The notes under the pieces were generated by a model. That model was not told the DNA's origin. It ran no database searches and worked only from the letters and a program-made list of their open reading frames with translations. Both the position numbers and the translations under genes were made by a program. Positions 1 through 6,177 of a stretch of 26,696 bases of DNA are shown here, piece by piece (positions within the stretch are counted from its first letter, which is position 1; the number at the start of each line of letters is the position of its first letter). Location: assembly GCA_023245385.1 (NCBI GenBank), contig JAHFKM010000003.1, forward strand, positions 1,117 through 27,812, written 5' to 3'. The DNA is from an archaeon (lineage in GTDB: Archaea; Nanobdellota; Nanobdellia; SCGC-AAA011-G17; GW2011-AR18).

Positions 1-345
1 TGCGATTGAGTTCAGGATTCTTTGGCCGGTAAAGCCGGCTTTTTCAGCAAGTGCAGTATAAATTTTTTGATAGGCTGAAGAGAGTGAGTTAACGTTTTCA
101 AAGATTCCGTGGGCTTTGGGGTGATCTGCAGATCCGAGGTAAAAAAGTTCTAAGTCTTGGTACGCGTTCAGGTAGTGTGCGGGAGTTTGGAGAAGTTGGT
201 CTCTTGATTGTTCGAGTTCCTGCAAGAGTGTTTTTCTGAATTCTGGAAGAAGAACGTTTTCTAGAGAGATGGCTCCGGGTTTTCCAGGGTCGTATAATTC
301 CTGGGTGAGAGAATCAAGAGCGAGCTCTTGGTGTATCGGGTTCAT
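1..345 (-). CDS. Unknown protein, N-terminal part (runs off the window)
   Basis: This reading frame stays open from an ATG at 345 to the window edge and gives about 115 residues beginning MNPIHQELALDSL. The visible part is soluble and helical-looking, rich in Leu, Glu and Gln, with no signal peptide or membrane segment. I do not recognise a family. The frame is also open upstream to a TTG at 399, which would add 18 residues and overlap the DUF192 gene by 23 bp. The ATG avoids that overlap and leaves a 31-nt gap, so I prefer it, but no Shine-Dalgarno motif decides. It lies on the same strand as the DUF192 gene and is probably cotranscribed with it. The protein is incomplete at its C-terminus. 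Confidence 0.6.
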   Translation of the reverse strand, partial: MNPIHQELALDSLTQELYDPGKPGAISLENVLLPEFRKTLLQELEQSRDQLLQTPAHYLNAYQDLELFYLGSADHPKAHGIFENVNSLSSAYQKIYTALAEKAGFTGQRILNSIA

Positions 346-376
346 GGGGATAAGCTGTTCTTTTTCAAAGAGGATG

Positions 377-700
377 TTAAAAGCGTAAGTGGTCTCCAAC
401 GGTCAAGGTTCTTGCGTCTTTCAGTTCGAGAAGGTATTTAGCTGCTGGTCCTTGAATGTAGGGTGTGAAGGGGTGAACATTTTTTTTAATTTCAAGAATT
501 TTTTTATTAGCGTTAAGATAGACGATGTCAATGGGAAAGAATACAAAGAACATATGGAGAGAGACTGAGACTTCTTTGTCGAAAATAAAAAGTAGTCCAT
601 CATTGCTGGGTTTTTTAGAGAACATAAGACCTAGGATTTTGTTAAGAAATGTTGAACAAACAGTTACAGTAAATGCTTCTTTTGTACTTGTAACGAGCAT
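377..700 (-). CDS. DUF192 family protein
   Basis: The 107-residue product matches the DUF192 (PF02643) pattern: an N-terminal strand region, then GLMFSKKPSNDGLLFIF, the family core LHMFFVFFPIDIVYLN (about residues 48-63), and near the C-terminus VHPFTPYIQGPAAKYLLEL. The length is normal for a one-domain member. The molecular function of the family is not established. Many bacterial members are exported, but this copy has no clear signal peptide and is probably cytoplasmic. It diverges from aIF2 gamma, with its ATG about 25 bp from the centre of the shared TATA box, so its mRNA is probably leaderless. The partial gene at 1-345 follows on the same strand. Confidence 0.85.
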   Translation of the reverse strand: MLVTSTKEAFTVTVCSTFLNKILGLMFSKKPSNDGLLFIFDKEVSVSLHMFFVFFPIDIVYLNANKKILEIKKNVHPFTPYIQGPAAKYLLELKDARTLTVGDHLRF

Positions 701-721
701 AGGGGAAAAGAATAAACAAGC

Positions 722-729
722 TTTATAAA
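722..729. promoter_or_regulatory. Symmetric TATA box shared by DUF192 and aIF2 gamma genes
   Basis: The palindrome TTTATAAA lies in the 51-bp divergent intergenic region. Its centre is about 26 bp from the aIF2 gamma ATG (752) and about 25 bp from the DUF192 ATG (700). That is the usual archaeal TATA-to-start-site distance in both directions, which predicts two leaderless transcripts. No second TATA-like sequence was seen in this gap. Confidence 0.6.
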
Positions 730-751
730 TTCAGCGGGTTTCCTTTTTTTA

Positions 752-1984
752 ATGAGTATAGAGAAAATGAAGCAGAAGAAAGATGTTCAGCCAGAGGTGA
801 ATATTGGGATGGTTGGTCATGTGGATAATGGTAAGACAACTCTGCTTCAGGCTCTTTCAGGAAAGTGGACAGATACGCATTCTGAGGAAATAAAGAGGGG
901 TATTACAATCAAGTTGGGGTATGCTGATATAACAATTTATACTTGTTCTGAGCATAAGGTGAGTGGGGCGAAATGTTGTGAGAAAATAGCAGGATCGAGG
1001 ATTGTTTCTTTTGTTGATGCGCCAGGGCATGAGACTTTGATGGCGACAATGCTTTCTGGTGCTGCGATTATGGATGGTGCTTTACTTTTAATTGCTGCGA
1101 ATGAGGAGTGTCCGCAGCCGCAGACGAAGGAGCATTTGATGGCCTTGGAGCTTATTGGGATTAAGAATATTATTATTGTTCAGAATAAAATGGATTTGGT
1201 GACGAAGGAAGAAGCTTTGAAGAATTATCAGGATATTAAAAATTTTGTGAAGGGGACGATAGCTGAAAAAGCTCCTGTTATTCCTATTTCTGCTCTGCAT
1301 AAGGTAAATTTGAAAGCGGTTTATGAAGCGATTGAGGAATATATTCCGACTCCTAAGAGAGATCAGAATAAGCAGCCGTTAATGCTTATTGCAAGATCCT
1401 TTGATGTGAATAAGCCTGGAACAAATATTAGTGCTCTTGTTGGTGGTGTGTTTGGTGGTTCTTTGAAGCAGGGGAGTCTTTCAGTAGGGGAGAAGATTGA
1501 AATTTCTCCTGGGAGAGCAGTAATTGAGAAAGGAATTGAGAAGTGGGTTCCGCTTGCGACAACGGTAGTTTCTTTGAAAACTGGGGGGGAGAGTGTGGAG
1601 AGTGTGCATTCTGGTGGTTCTGTTGCTGTTCTTACGCAGCTTGATCCTGCGATTGTAAAGTCTGATCAGTTGTCTGGAACCTTGATTGGGCTTCCTGGGA
1701 AGCTTCCTCCTATTTGGACTGAGTTGAAGATTGAGCCGAAGTTGTTGCAAAGAGTTGTTGGTTCGAAGGAGGAGTTAAAGGTTGATCCTATTAAGAAGGG
1801 TGAGCCGTTGATGTTGAATGTGAATTCTTCGACAACTGCTGGAGTTGTAACGAGTTTGGAGAAGAGTAAGATTTTTTTAAAACTTAAACGACCTGTTTGT
1901 GCTGAGGAGGGTGCGAAGATTGCTATATCGAGAAGGATTGGGACGCGTTGGCGATTGATCGGGACTGCGTTGGTGAAGAAGTAG
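752..1984 (+). CDS. Translation initiation factor aIF2 subunit gamma
   Basis: This is the GTP-binding subunit of aIF2, which delivers initiator Met-tRNA to the small ribosomal subunit. At 410 residues it has normal family length. The G1 loop is GHVDNGKT (residues 22-29), followed by EEIKRGITIKLGYAD (switch I region), G3 DAPGHE (89-94) and G4 NKMD (145-148). Then come the two beta-barrel domains, including RSFDVNKPGT and, near the end, ISRRIGTRWRLIG. Two oddities are visible. The residue after VD is Asn where most members have His. The zinc-knuckle region is shortened to three cysteines (C65, C75, C76), where many archaeal members have two CxxC pairs. The ATG at 752 is favoured because a TATA box sits 26 bp upstream; Met6 is a possible internal start. 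The gene ends 3 bp before the remnant of the convergent toxin gene. Confidence 0.96.
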   Translation: MSIEKMKQKKDVQPEVNIGMVGHVDNGKTTLLQALSGKWTDTHSEEIKRGITIKLGYADITIYTCSEHKVSGAKCCEKIAGSRIVSFVDAPGHETLMATMLSGAAIMDGALLLIAANEECPQPQTKEHLMALELIGIKNIIIVQNKMDLVTKEEALKNYQDIKNFVKGTIAEKAPVIPISALHKVNLKAVYEAIEEYIPTPKRDQNKQPLMLIARSFDVNKPGTNISALVGGVFGGSLKQGSLSVGEKIEISPGRAVIEKGIEKWVPLATTVVSLKTGGESVESVHSGGSVAVLTQLDPAIVKSDQLSGTLIGLPGKLPPIWTELKIEPKLLQRVVGSKEELKVDPIKKGEPLMLNVNSSTTAGVVTSLEKSKIFLKLKRPVCAEEGAKIAISRRIGTRWRLIGTALVKK

Positions 1985-1987
1985 TTA

Positions 1988-2353
1988 TTATTGAACGAAT
2001 TCGACGTTTGGAAGGTTTTTGAATTCTTTGTCTCCTGTTAAGAATTTTATTCATTCAACAGTTGCGATTGCGTAGCCGAGTGCGTCTGCGTAAGATATTT
2101 TTGCTTTGATGTGTGCAAATTTGAATTTCGCTGCTTGGAAAATGTGAAGGTCTTTGATGGGTTGAGTTAGGTCTGAGAACGGGGAGTAGTATTCCTGTGC
2201 GGTTTGGGTGTCATAACTTTTTAAGAGATTGTAAAAAAGTTCGTAGAGATGAAAGATGCTTGTGGAGAGCTCTTCTTCAAGATAGTTGGTGTAGTTGGGA
2301 TTGCCTTTAATAATTTCTATGAGCGCGTAAGTGTCAAGAAGATATTTAGTCAT
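1988..2353 (-). pseudogene. vapC: VapC-type PIN toxin, broken by an in-frame TGA
   Basis: The frame reads MTKYLLDTYALIEI with the first PIN acid D7, then E38 (HLYELF) and D90 (YADAL), and stops at a TGA (2051-2053) after residue 100. The same frame continues beyond the TGA as IKFLTGDKEFKNLPNVEFVQ to a TAA at 1988-1990. That is the normal C-terminal end of a VapC of about 120 residues and includes the fourth acidic residue in TGD. In VapC proteins this turn commonly carries a Gly, so a single GGA-to-TGA change would explain the stop. TGA is used as a true stop in this window, for example in gyrA, so recoding is unlikely. The ATG directly follows the antitoxin stop. The truncated product is probably inactive as an RNase. 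A sequencing error is the main alternative. Confidence 0.75.
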
Positions 2354-2566
2354 TTATTCCCACTCTTTTCTGAGTTCGTCTTTAACTTGCTGACTATTTA
2401 CTTTCCAATTTTTTAATGTTCCAAAAACCTTTTTTAGAGAGTGCTTTTTTTTGATTTCGATAATGATTTCTTCTCCTTCTTTAAGGTGTTCTGCTTTGAT
2501 GATTTCGTTTGGGACAACAATTCCTAAAGAGCTTCCCCAAGGTTTTAGTTTTGTGATCGTGATCAT
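2354..2566 (-). CDS. vapB: AbrB/MazE-type antitoxin (VapB-like)
   Basis: The 70-residue product has an N-terminal SpoVT-AbrB swapped-hairpin DNA-binding domain: MITITKLKPWGSSLGIVVPN, followed by EIIKAEHLKEGEEIIIEI. The C-terminal tail (KDELRKEWE) is of the type that wraps around a PIN toxin. In the family this protein neutralises the toxin and represses its own promoter. Its TAA is immediately followed by the toxin ATG, a typical antitoxin-first operon. With the toxin truncated, this gene may persist as an orphan antitoxin or regulator. A TATA-like motif about 28 bp upstream of the ATG suggests a leaderless mRNA. Confidence 0.88.
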   Translation of the reverse strand: MITITKLKPWGSSLGIVVPNEIIKAEHLKEGEEIIIEIKKKHSLKKVFGTLKNWKVNSQQVKDELRKEWE

Positions 2567-2580
2567 AGTACCCTTGGTGT

Positions 2581-2598
2581 CTAATTAGGTATATAACT
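2581..2598 (-). promoter_or_regulatory. Toxin-antitoxin promoter and possible operator
   Basis: On the minus strand GTTATATA (2591-2598) is centred about 28 bp upstream of the antitoxin ATG. The 8-bp palindrome CTAATTAG (2581-2588) lies between this box and the start codon, where an autorepressing AbrB-type antitoxin could bind. The TATA call is fair; the operator call is a guess from position. Confidence 0.45.
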
Positions 2599-2727
2599 TT
2601 TTCTAGTTACCTCGTAGTTTTTTCAGTTTCACTAACTTAACTACATGTGCACTATTAGGGGTTAACTCCAGAGCATTTTGCTAAGGCTATCCAAAAAGCT
2701 TATGAGCTAATGTAATTTTAAAAGATT

Positions 2728-3192
2728 ATGCTCCGAGTGAAGTCGTATAAACAAAGTCCGAGTTTTTGTGGTCCTGCGTGTTTGAAGATGGTCTTGGAAT
2801 ATTATGGGATTAAAAAGTCTGAGGCAGAACTTGCGAAGAGTGCTAAGACGAGTTTGAAGTTTGGAACATCAGCGAAGAATGTACTTAATGTTGGAAAGCG
2901 TTTGGGTTTAAAGGGTTTCATAAAAGATTATGCGGATATCAATGGTTTGAAGGAATTTGTTTTGAAAAAGAAAGTTCCGGTAATTGTGAATTGGTTTTCG
3001 CAGGATGAGGGGCATTATTCTGTTGTGGTGGGTATTGATGAGAAGAATATTCATCTCATGGATCCGGAGTTTGGGAAGAGAAGAACGATGGATCTCGTAA
3101 CTTTCAAGAGGGTGTGGTTTGATTTCCATCCCGCCTTCCTCCATTCTCAGAAAGATCTTGTAATTAGAAGAATGATTGTTTTATACAAATGA
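2728..3192 (+). CDS. C39-like papain-fold cysteine peptidase, stand-alone
   Basis: The 154-residue product has the C39 peptidase arrangement: an N-terminal QSPSFCGPACLKMVLEYYG with presumed oxyanion Gln9 and catalytic Cys14, then EGHYSVVVGID with His96, then HLMDPEFG with Asp112. C39 domains usually sit at the N-terminus of bacteriocin-exporting ABC transporters and cut after double-glycine leaders. This one is a lone domain without transporter, signal peptide or membrane segment, so its substrate is unknown and it probably works in the cytoplasm. Its TGA overlaps the ATG of the DUF1461 membrane protein by 4 bp (ATGA), so translation of the two is likely coupled. I see no convincing TATA box or Shine-Dalgarno motif before the start. 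Confidence 0.85.
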   Translation: MLRVKSYKQSPSFCGPACLKMVLEYYGIKKSEAELAKSAKTSLKFGTSAKNVLNVGKRLGLKGFIKDYADINGLKEFVLKKKVPVIVNWFSQDEGHYSVVVGIDEKNIHLMDPEFGKRRTMDLVTFKRVWFDFHPAFLHSQKDLVIRRMIVLYK

Positions 3193-3821
3193 AAAAGAAA
3201 ATTTCAGAAATTGTAATTGCACTCGCTGTACTTTTTTTAATTATTTTAGCGCCATTGTATCTTATCTCATTTAATAAAAATTTTTATAAGAGGGAATTTG
3301 AAAAATATTCTGTTTACGAAAGCTTCAGCGAGAACAAGAGTTTTATTGATAATCAATTTGAAGACGTTTTAAGTCATTTACAAGGAAAGACTAATTTTCC
3401 AGAAACTAATTTTTATAACGAAAAAGAGAAAGCGCATTTGAAAGATGTTAAAAAAATTTATGCTTTAGTAAGGTGGATTCTTTTTCTAAGCGTGCTCGCA
3501 GTTCTAAGTTTCGTGTTAATTGAAAGAAAGGATGGGGATCTGATTTTAAAAGGTATAAAGTATGGCAGCGTTTCAGCGTTTATTTTTATAATCATTTTGC
3601 TTGTTGCTGTTTTAATTAATTTTGAACAAGTATTCGTTTTATTCCATAAGTTACTTTTTAATAATAATTTGTGGATCTTGAATCCGGAAACAGATAATCT
3701 GATCAGAATGCTTCCGCAAGAAATTTTTTTTGATCTAAGTAAAAGGTTTATACTCTGTGTGCTAAGTCTGTCGTTTCTTCTGGTGTTTGGTACAATGTTT
3801 TTGTTGAAGAAAGTTCGTTAA
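3189..3821 (+). CDS. DUF1461 (TIGR01906) integral membrane protein
   Basis: The 210-residue product has four predicted membrane segments (about residues 8-27, 94-111, 126-145 and 186-205) and the DUF1461 signature: a central EKAHLKDVK, FHKLLFNNNLWILNP, and LIRMLPQEIFFD. From memory, bacterial members of this family include Lit, a lipoprotein intramolecular transacylase whose two essential histidines lie in these motifs. The equivalents here would be His83 and His153, both present. Whether an archaeal member does that chemistry is unknown. The gene overlaps the C39-like peptidase gene by ATGA, suggesting a joint role at the membrane. Its 3' end overlaps the convergent deacetylase gene by 74 bp, and this overlap encodes the fourth membrane segment. 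Confidence 0.85.
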   Translation: MKKKISEIVIALAVLFLIILAPLYLISFNKNFYKREFEKYSVYESFSENKSFIDNQFEDVLSHLQGKTNFPETNFYNEKEKAHLKDVKKIYALVRWILFLSVLAVLSFVLIERKDGDLILKGIKYGSVSAFIFIIILLVAVLINFEQVFVLFHKLLFNNNLWILNPETDNLIRMLPQEIFFDLSKRFILCVLSLSFLLVFGTMFLLKKVR

Positions 3822-4815
3822 TGCAAGCGTACACGGATTTGGATAAAGCGCGAGTGTTATAGCCTCCTTCTAGGAAGTAAACAAGTTTTCCATCGCAAAC
3901 ATCTGCGGCGGTATCTAGAAGCATGCGTGTTGTTTTTCGAAATCCGGTTGCGGTAACCTTGGTTGGGATTTCTTTGACGGGGTCGTCTCGGTGTAAGTCA
4001 AATCCTGCTGAGACGAGAATGATTCCTGGTTTGTATTTTTTGATTGTGGGAAGAACTTCTTTTCGAACAAGATCTTCATATGTTTCATTGCCAATTCCTG
4101 CTCGTAAAGGAATGTTCTTAATGAATTTATTTCCATTTGTTGCTGCGCCAGTTCCAGGGTAGAGTAGATCTCCTTCTTTATCAGTTCCGTGTTGGTGTGT
4201 TGAGCAGTAGAAGACTGAGCGGTCGTTTTCAAAAATGCTTTCTGTGCCGTCTCCATGATGAACGTCGAAGTCGAAAATAAAGACGCGTTCGATGCCTAAG
4301 GCTTGTACTGCTCTTGCTGCGAGGGCAACATTGTTTAAAAAACAAAAGCCAGCAGCTTTGTCTTTTCGTGTGTGGTGTCCGGGTGGGCGTACGAGTGCGA
4401 AACCATTAGTTCCGGAGTTTCTAGCGACGTGTTCTGCTAGTTCTATTGATGCTCCTGCTGCAGAAAGAGCTGCAGTGTAGGTGTGCTCGGTAAAGTAGGT
4501 TCCTTCTTTTTCTTCGAAGAATTTTCTTGAGGGCGGATCTTCTGTCGCTTCTTCTAAATAGCTTAAGAATTCTAATTCTTCTAAGTATTTTGGATCATGG
4601 ACGCGAGTGAGTTCTTCAAGTGTGGGAAGTCGTTCTTCCTTGAGAACGTTTATTGTTGGATTCTCGAAGACGTATCTTGCTTTTAATTCTTTTCGTAGTT
4701 CGTCTATGCGTTCCTTTCGCTCATCATTAAATGGTCCGCGGCCTTTGTAACGTCGTTCACTGCTTGGATCATTGTGCAAGTAATGGTTGTTGTTAAAGAT
4801 TAAAGCCGTTGTCAT
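3748..4815 (-). CDS. Histone deacetylase family amidohydrolase
   Basis: The 355-residue product belongs to the zinc-dependent HDAC/acetoin-utilisation/acetylpolyamine amidohydrolase superfamily. Visible motifs are LVRPPGHHTRKDKAAGFCF (His147-His148), NNVALAA, DFDVHHGDGT with zinc ligands Asp184 and His186, SAGFDLHRDDP with zinc ligand Asp273, and EGGYN with the transition-state Tyr319. All catalytic residues are present, so an active deacetylase is expected. The substrate (acetyl-lysine on a chromatin protein, acetylpolyamine or other) cannot be told from sequence. It is the last gene of the gyrB-gyrA run, 6 bp after the 173-residue unknown gene. Its last 24 codons overlap the convergent DUF1461 gene. 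The ATG at 4815 has no strong Shine-Dalgarno, consistent with translation coupled to the upstream gene. Confidence 0.94.
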   Translation of the reverse strand: MTTALIFNNNHYLHNDPSSERRYKGRGPFNDERKERIDELRKELKARYVFENPTINVLKEERLPTLEELTRVHDPKYLEELEFLSYLEEATEDPPSRKFFEEKEGTYFTEHTYTAALSAAGASIELAEHVARNSGTNGFALVRPPGHHTRKDKAAGFCFLNNVALAARAVQALGIERVFIFDFDVHHGDGTESIFENDRSVFYCSTHQHGTDKEGDLLYPGTGAATNGNKFIKNIPLRAGIGNETYEDLVRKEVLPTIKKYKPGIILVSAGFDLHRDDPVKEIPTKVTATGFRKTTRMLLDTAADVCDGKLVYFLEGGYNTRALSKSVYACINELSSTKTLYQTPEETTDLAHRV

Positions 4816-4821
4816 CAGGTC

Positions 4822-5343
4822 TTAGATCCATCTTGTTCTTTTTGTTTCTTTTCCAGTTAAGATTTCAAGTTGTTCTATTTGAAAATCGTTTCGTAAACGT
4901 TGAAAAGTTTTATCGTAACAACATTCGTTGCTGACAAAATCAAAGAATAAGTCGAAGTAAACAAAATCTTGTGGGAGTCTTGCTCGTGCGAAGGCATTAT
5001 CTATTGAAGGGTGTTTAAGGTGGATTAATGCTTGAAGAGTTTCATAGCTTTCTTCTGGAGGGAATGATGTTGTAAAGAATCTTGAAAAATTTAAGTGGGT
5101 GTTTATTATTCCTGGAGTGAGTTCTATGCAGGGGGTGAGATCTTTGGAATAGTGTTCTTGAAGAAGTCTTGATAAGTCTATTGCGCGTCGTGTTTGAATT
5201 GCTGAGTAAGGGTGTGTGAAAAGGTTGTAGTGTTCTGGAGAAATTCCTGCTTCAGCAAGTTCTTTAGGATCAAGGGTTGTGGTTGCAGTAAAAGGATCGA
5301 TGTTGTAATCTGTTTTTATTAAATAGAGTGGGGGTTTAGTCAT
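4822..5343 (-). CDS. Conserved-looking unknown protein, 173 aa
   Basis: I do not recognise this family. The product begins MTKPPLYLIKTDYNIDPF and ends ETKRTRWI, with no signal peptide or membrane segment. It has an aromatic, acidic stretch LPQDFVYFDLFFDFVSNECC (about residues 123-142) and a ladder of Arg residues (QTRRAIDLSRLLQEH). It lies 6 bp after the upstream 275-residue gene and 6 bp before the deacetylase gene, so all three are probably on one mRNA. Codon use and the absence of internal stops support a real gene. The operon position could hint at a link to deacetylation or DNA topology, but that is only context. Confidence 0.7.
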   Translation of the reverse strand: MTKPPLYLIKTDYNIDPFTATTTLDPKELAEAGISPEHYNLFTHPYSAIQTRRAIDLSRLLQEHYSKDLTPCIELTPGIINTHLNFSRFFTTSFPPEESYETLQALIHLKHPSIDNAFARARLPQDFVYFDLFFDFVSNECCYDKTFQRLRNDFQIEQLEILTGKETKRTRWI

Positions 5344-5349
5344 TGTTTT

Positions 5350-6177
5350 TTATATGGCGCTTAATCCTCCTTCTTGTTGTTCTAGGGTGAGTCTTCCTTC
5401 TAAGTTTCGTTCTCGAGTAAGAGAAAGTCTTCCAATTTTTTCGCGGCGAACTGCGCCTGTCGGCGCCGGGACTACTTCTCGGACGAAACGGCTACGATTA
5501 CTGAGATCATTGCTGCCGCTGGCAAGGGAGATATTAAGAAGATTGTCCACCAGCAACGCCCTCAGTCCATCTGTTGAAAAATTTGATCGTACGTAAAATA
5601 CCATTGCGCCTTTGGGTTTTTTTAATTCTGCAAAAATAATATCAGTGTAAGTTTTTAAGAGTGGAAGATCTTGTTCTAGTGCTTCTCTCCATGCAGGGTG
5701 ATTTAATACTTCTTGTTTTGTGAGCCTTTGATTATATTTTGCGGTGCTTGTATCCAGTTTGATTCCTTGTATGGTGTTGTAATCAATGGGAAGAGCGTAT
5801 TCATTAAAGGTTTGGGGGAGCGTAATAAGTTCTTTGCATTGAGGGATGAGTTTAAACTTTGTACTTTCTTTTTTAGAAGCATACCCGGTACAAGAATCCA
5901 ACCATGTATGGAAGAGACGTAAACGATCGTTAGAGGGTGTAGGTGATTCGTAATCGTTGACTCGTGCTCGGATGGTTTCTCTAAAGGATAAGGGACGGAT
6001 AATAGTGCTTCCATCAGCTTGTATCCATGTGGGTTGTTGTGAGTTTGGATCTTTGTTAGCGTCTTCACGAAGTGTATGGGCTCCTTTAGCATACGTAGAT
6101 TGTCTAGGTAAAAGAATGTAAGGGGAGCTCAGTTCGTTTAGATCTCGTTTATGTGTTGTTCTAGACAGCCAGTTCAT
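5350..6177 (-). CDS. Unknown protein, 275 aa, overlapping gyrA
   Basis: I do not recognise this family. The start is fixed by an ATGA overlap with the gyrA stop (6174-6177), a strong sign of a real, translationally coupled gene. The product is soluble with no signal or membrane segment. It has a central helical region (LSFRETIRARVNDYESPTP, then DRLRLFHTWLDSCTGYASKK), a strand-rich part (KGAMVFYVRSNFSTDGLRAL) and an Arg-rich C-terminal tail with repeated REKIGRLSLTRERNLEGRL. The DNA of the C-terminal third (about 5450-5530) is visibly richer in G+C than its neighbours. Expression together with gyrase is likely. Confidence 0.72.
   Translation of the reverse strand: MNWLSRTTHKRDLNELSSPYILLPRQSTYAKGAHTLREDANKDPNSQQPTWIQADGSTIIRPLSFRETIRARVNDYESPTPSNDRLRLFHTWLDSCTGYASKKESTKFKLIPQCKELITLPQTFNEYALPIDYNTIQGIKLDTSTAKYNQRLTKQEVLNHPAWREALEQDLPLLKTYTDIIFAELKKPKGAMVFYVRSNFSTDGLRALLVDNLLNISLASGSNDLSNRSRFVREVVPAPTGAVRREKIGRLSLTRERNLEGRLTLEQQEGGLSAI

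Noticed and set aside
2051..2053. TGA in vapC read as an amino acid (Gly or Trp recoding)
   Set aside because: TGA ends gyrA and the C39 peptidase gene exactly where the next gene starts (ATGA overlaps), so TGA works as a stop in this genome. A point mutation is simpler.
3915..4480. Extra open frames inside the deacetylase gene
   Set aside because: They lie wholly within a strongly conserved HDAC-family frame and have no domain features.
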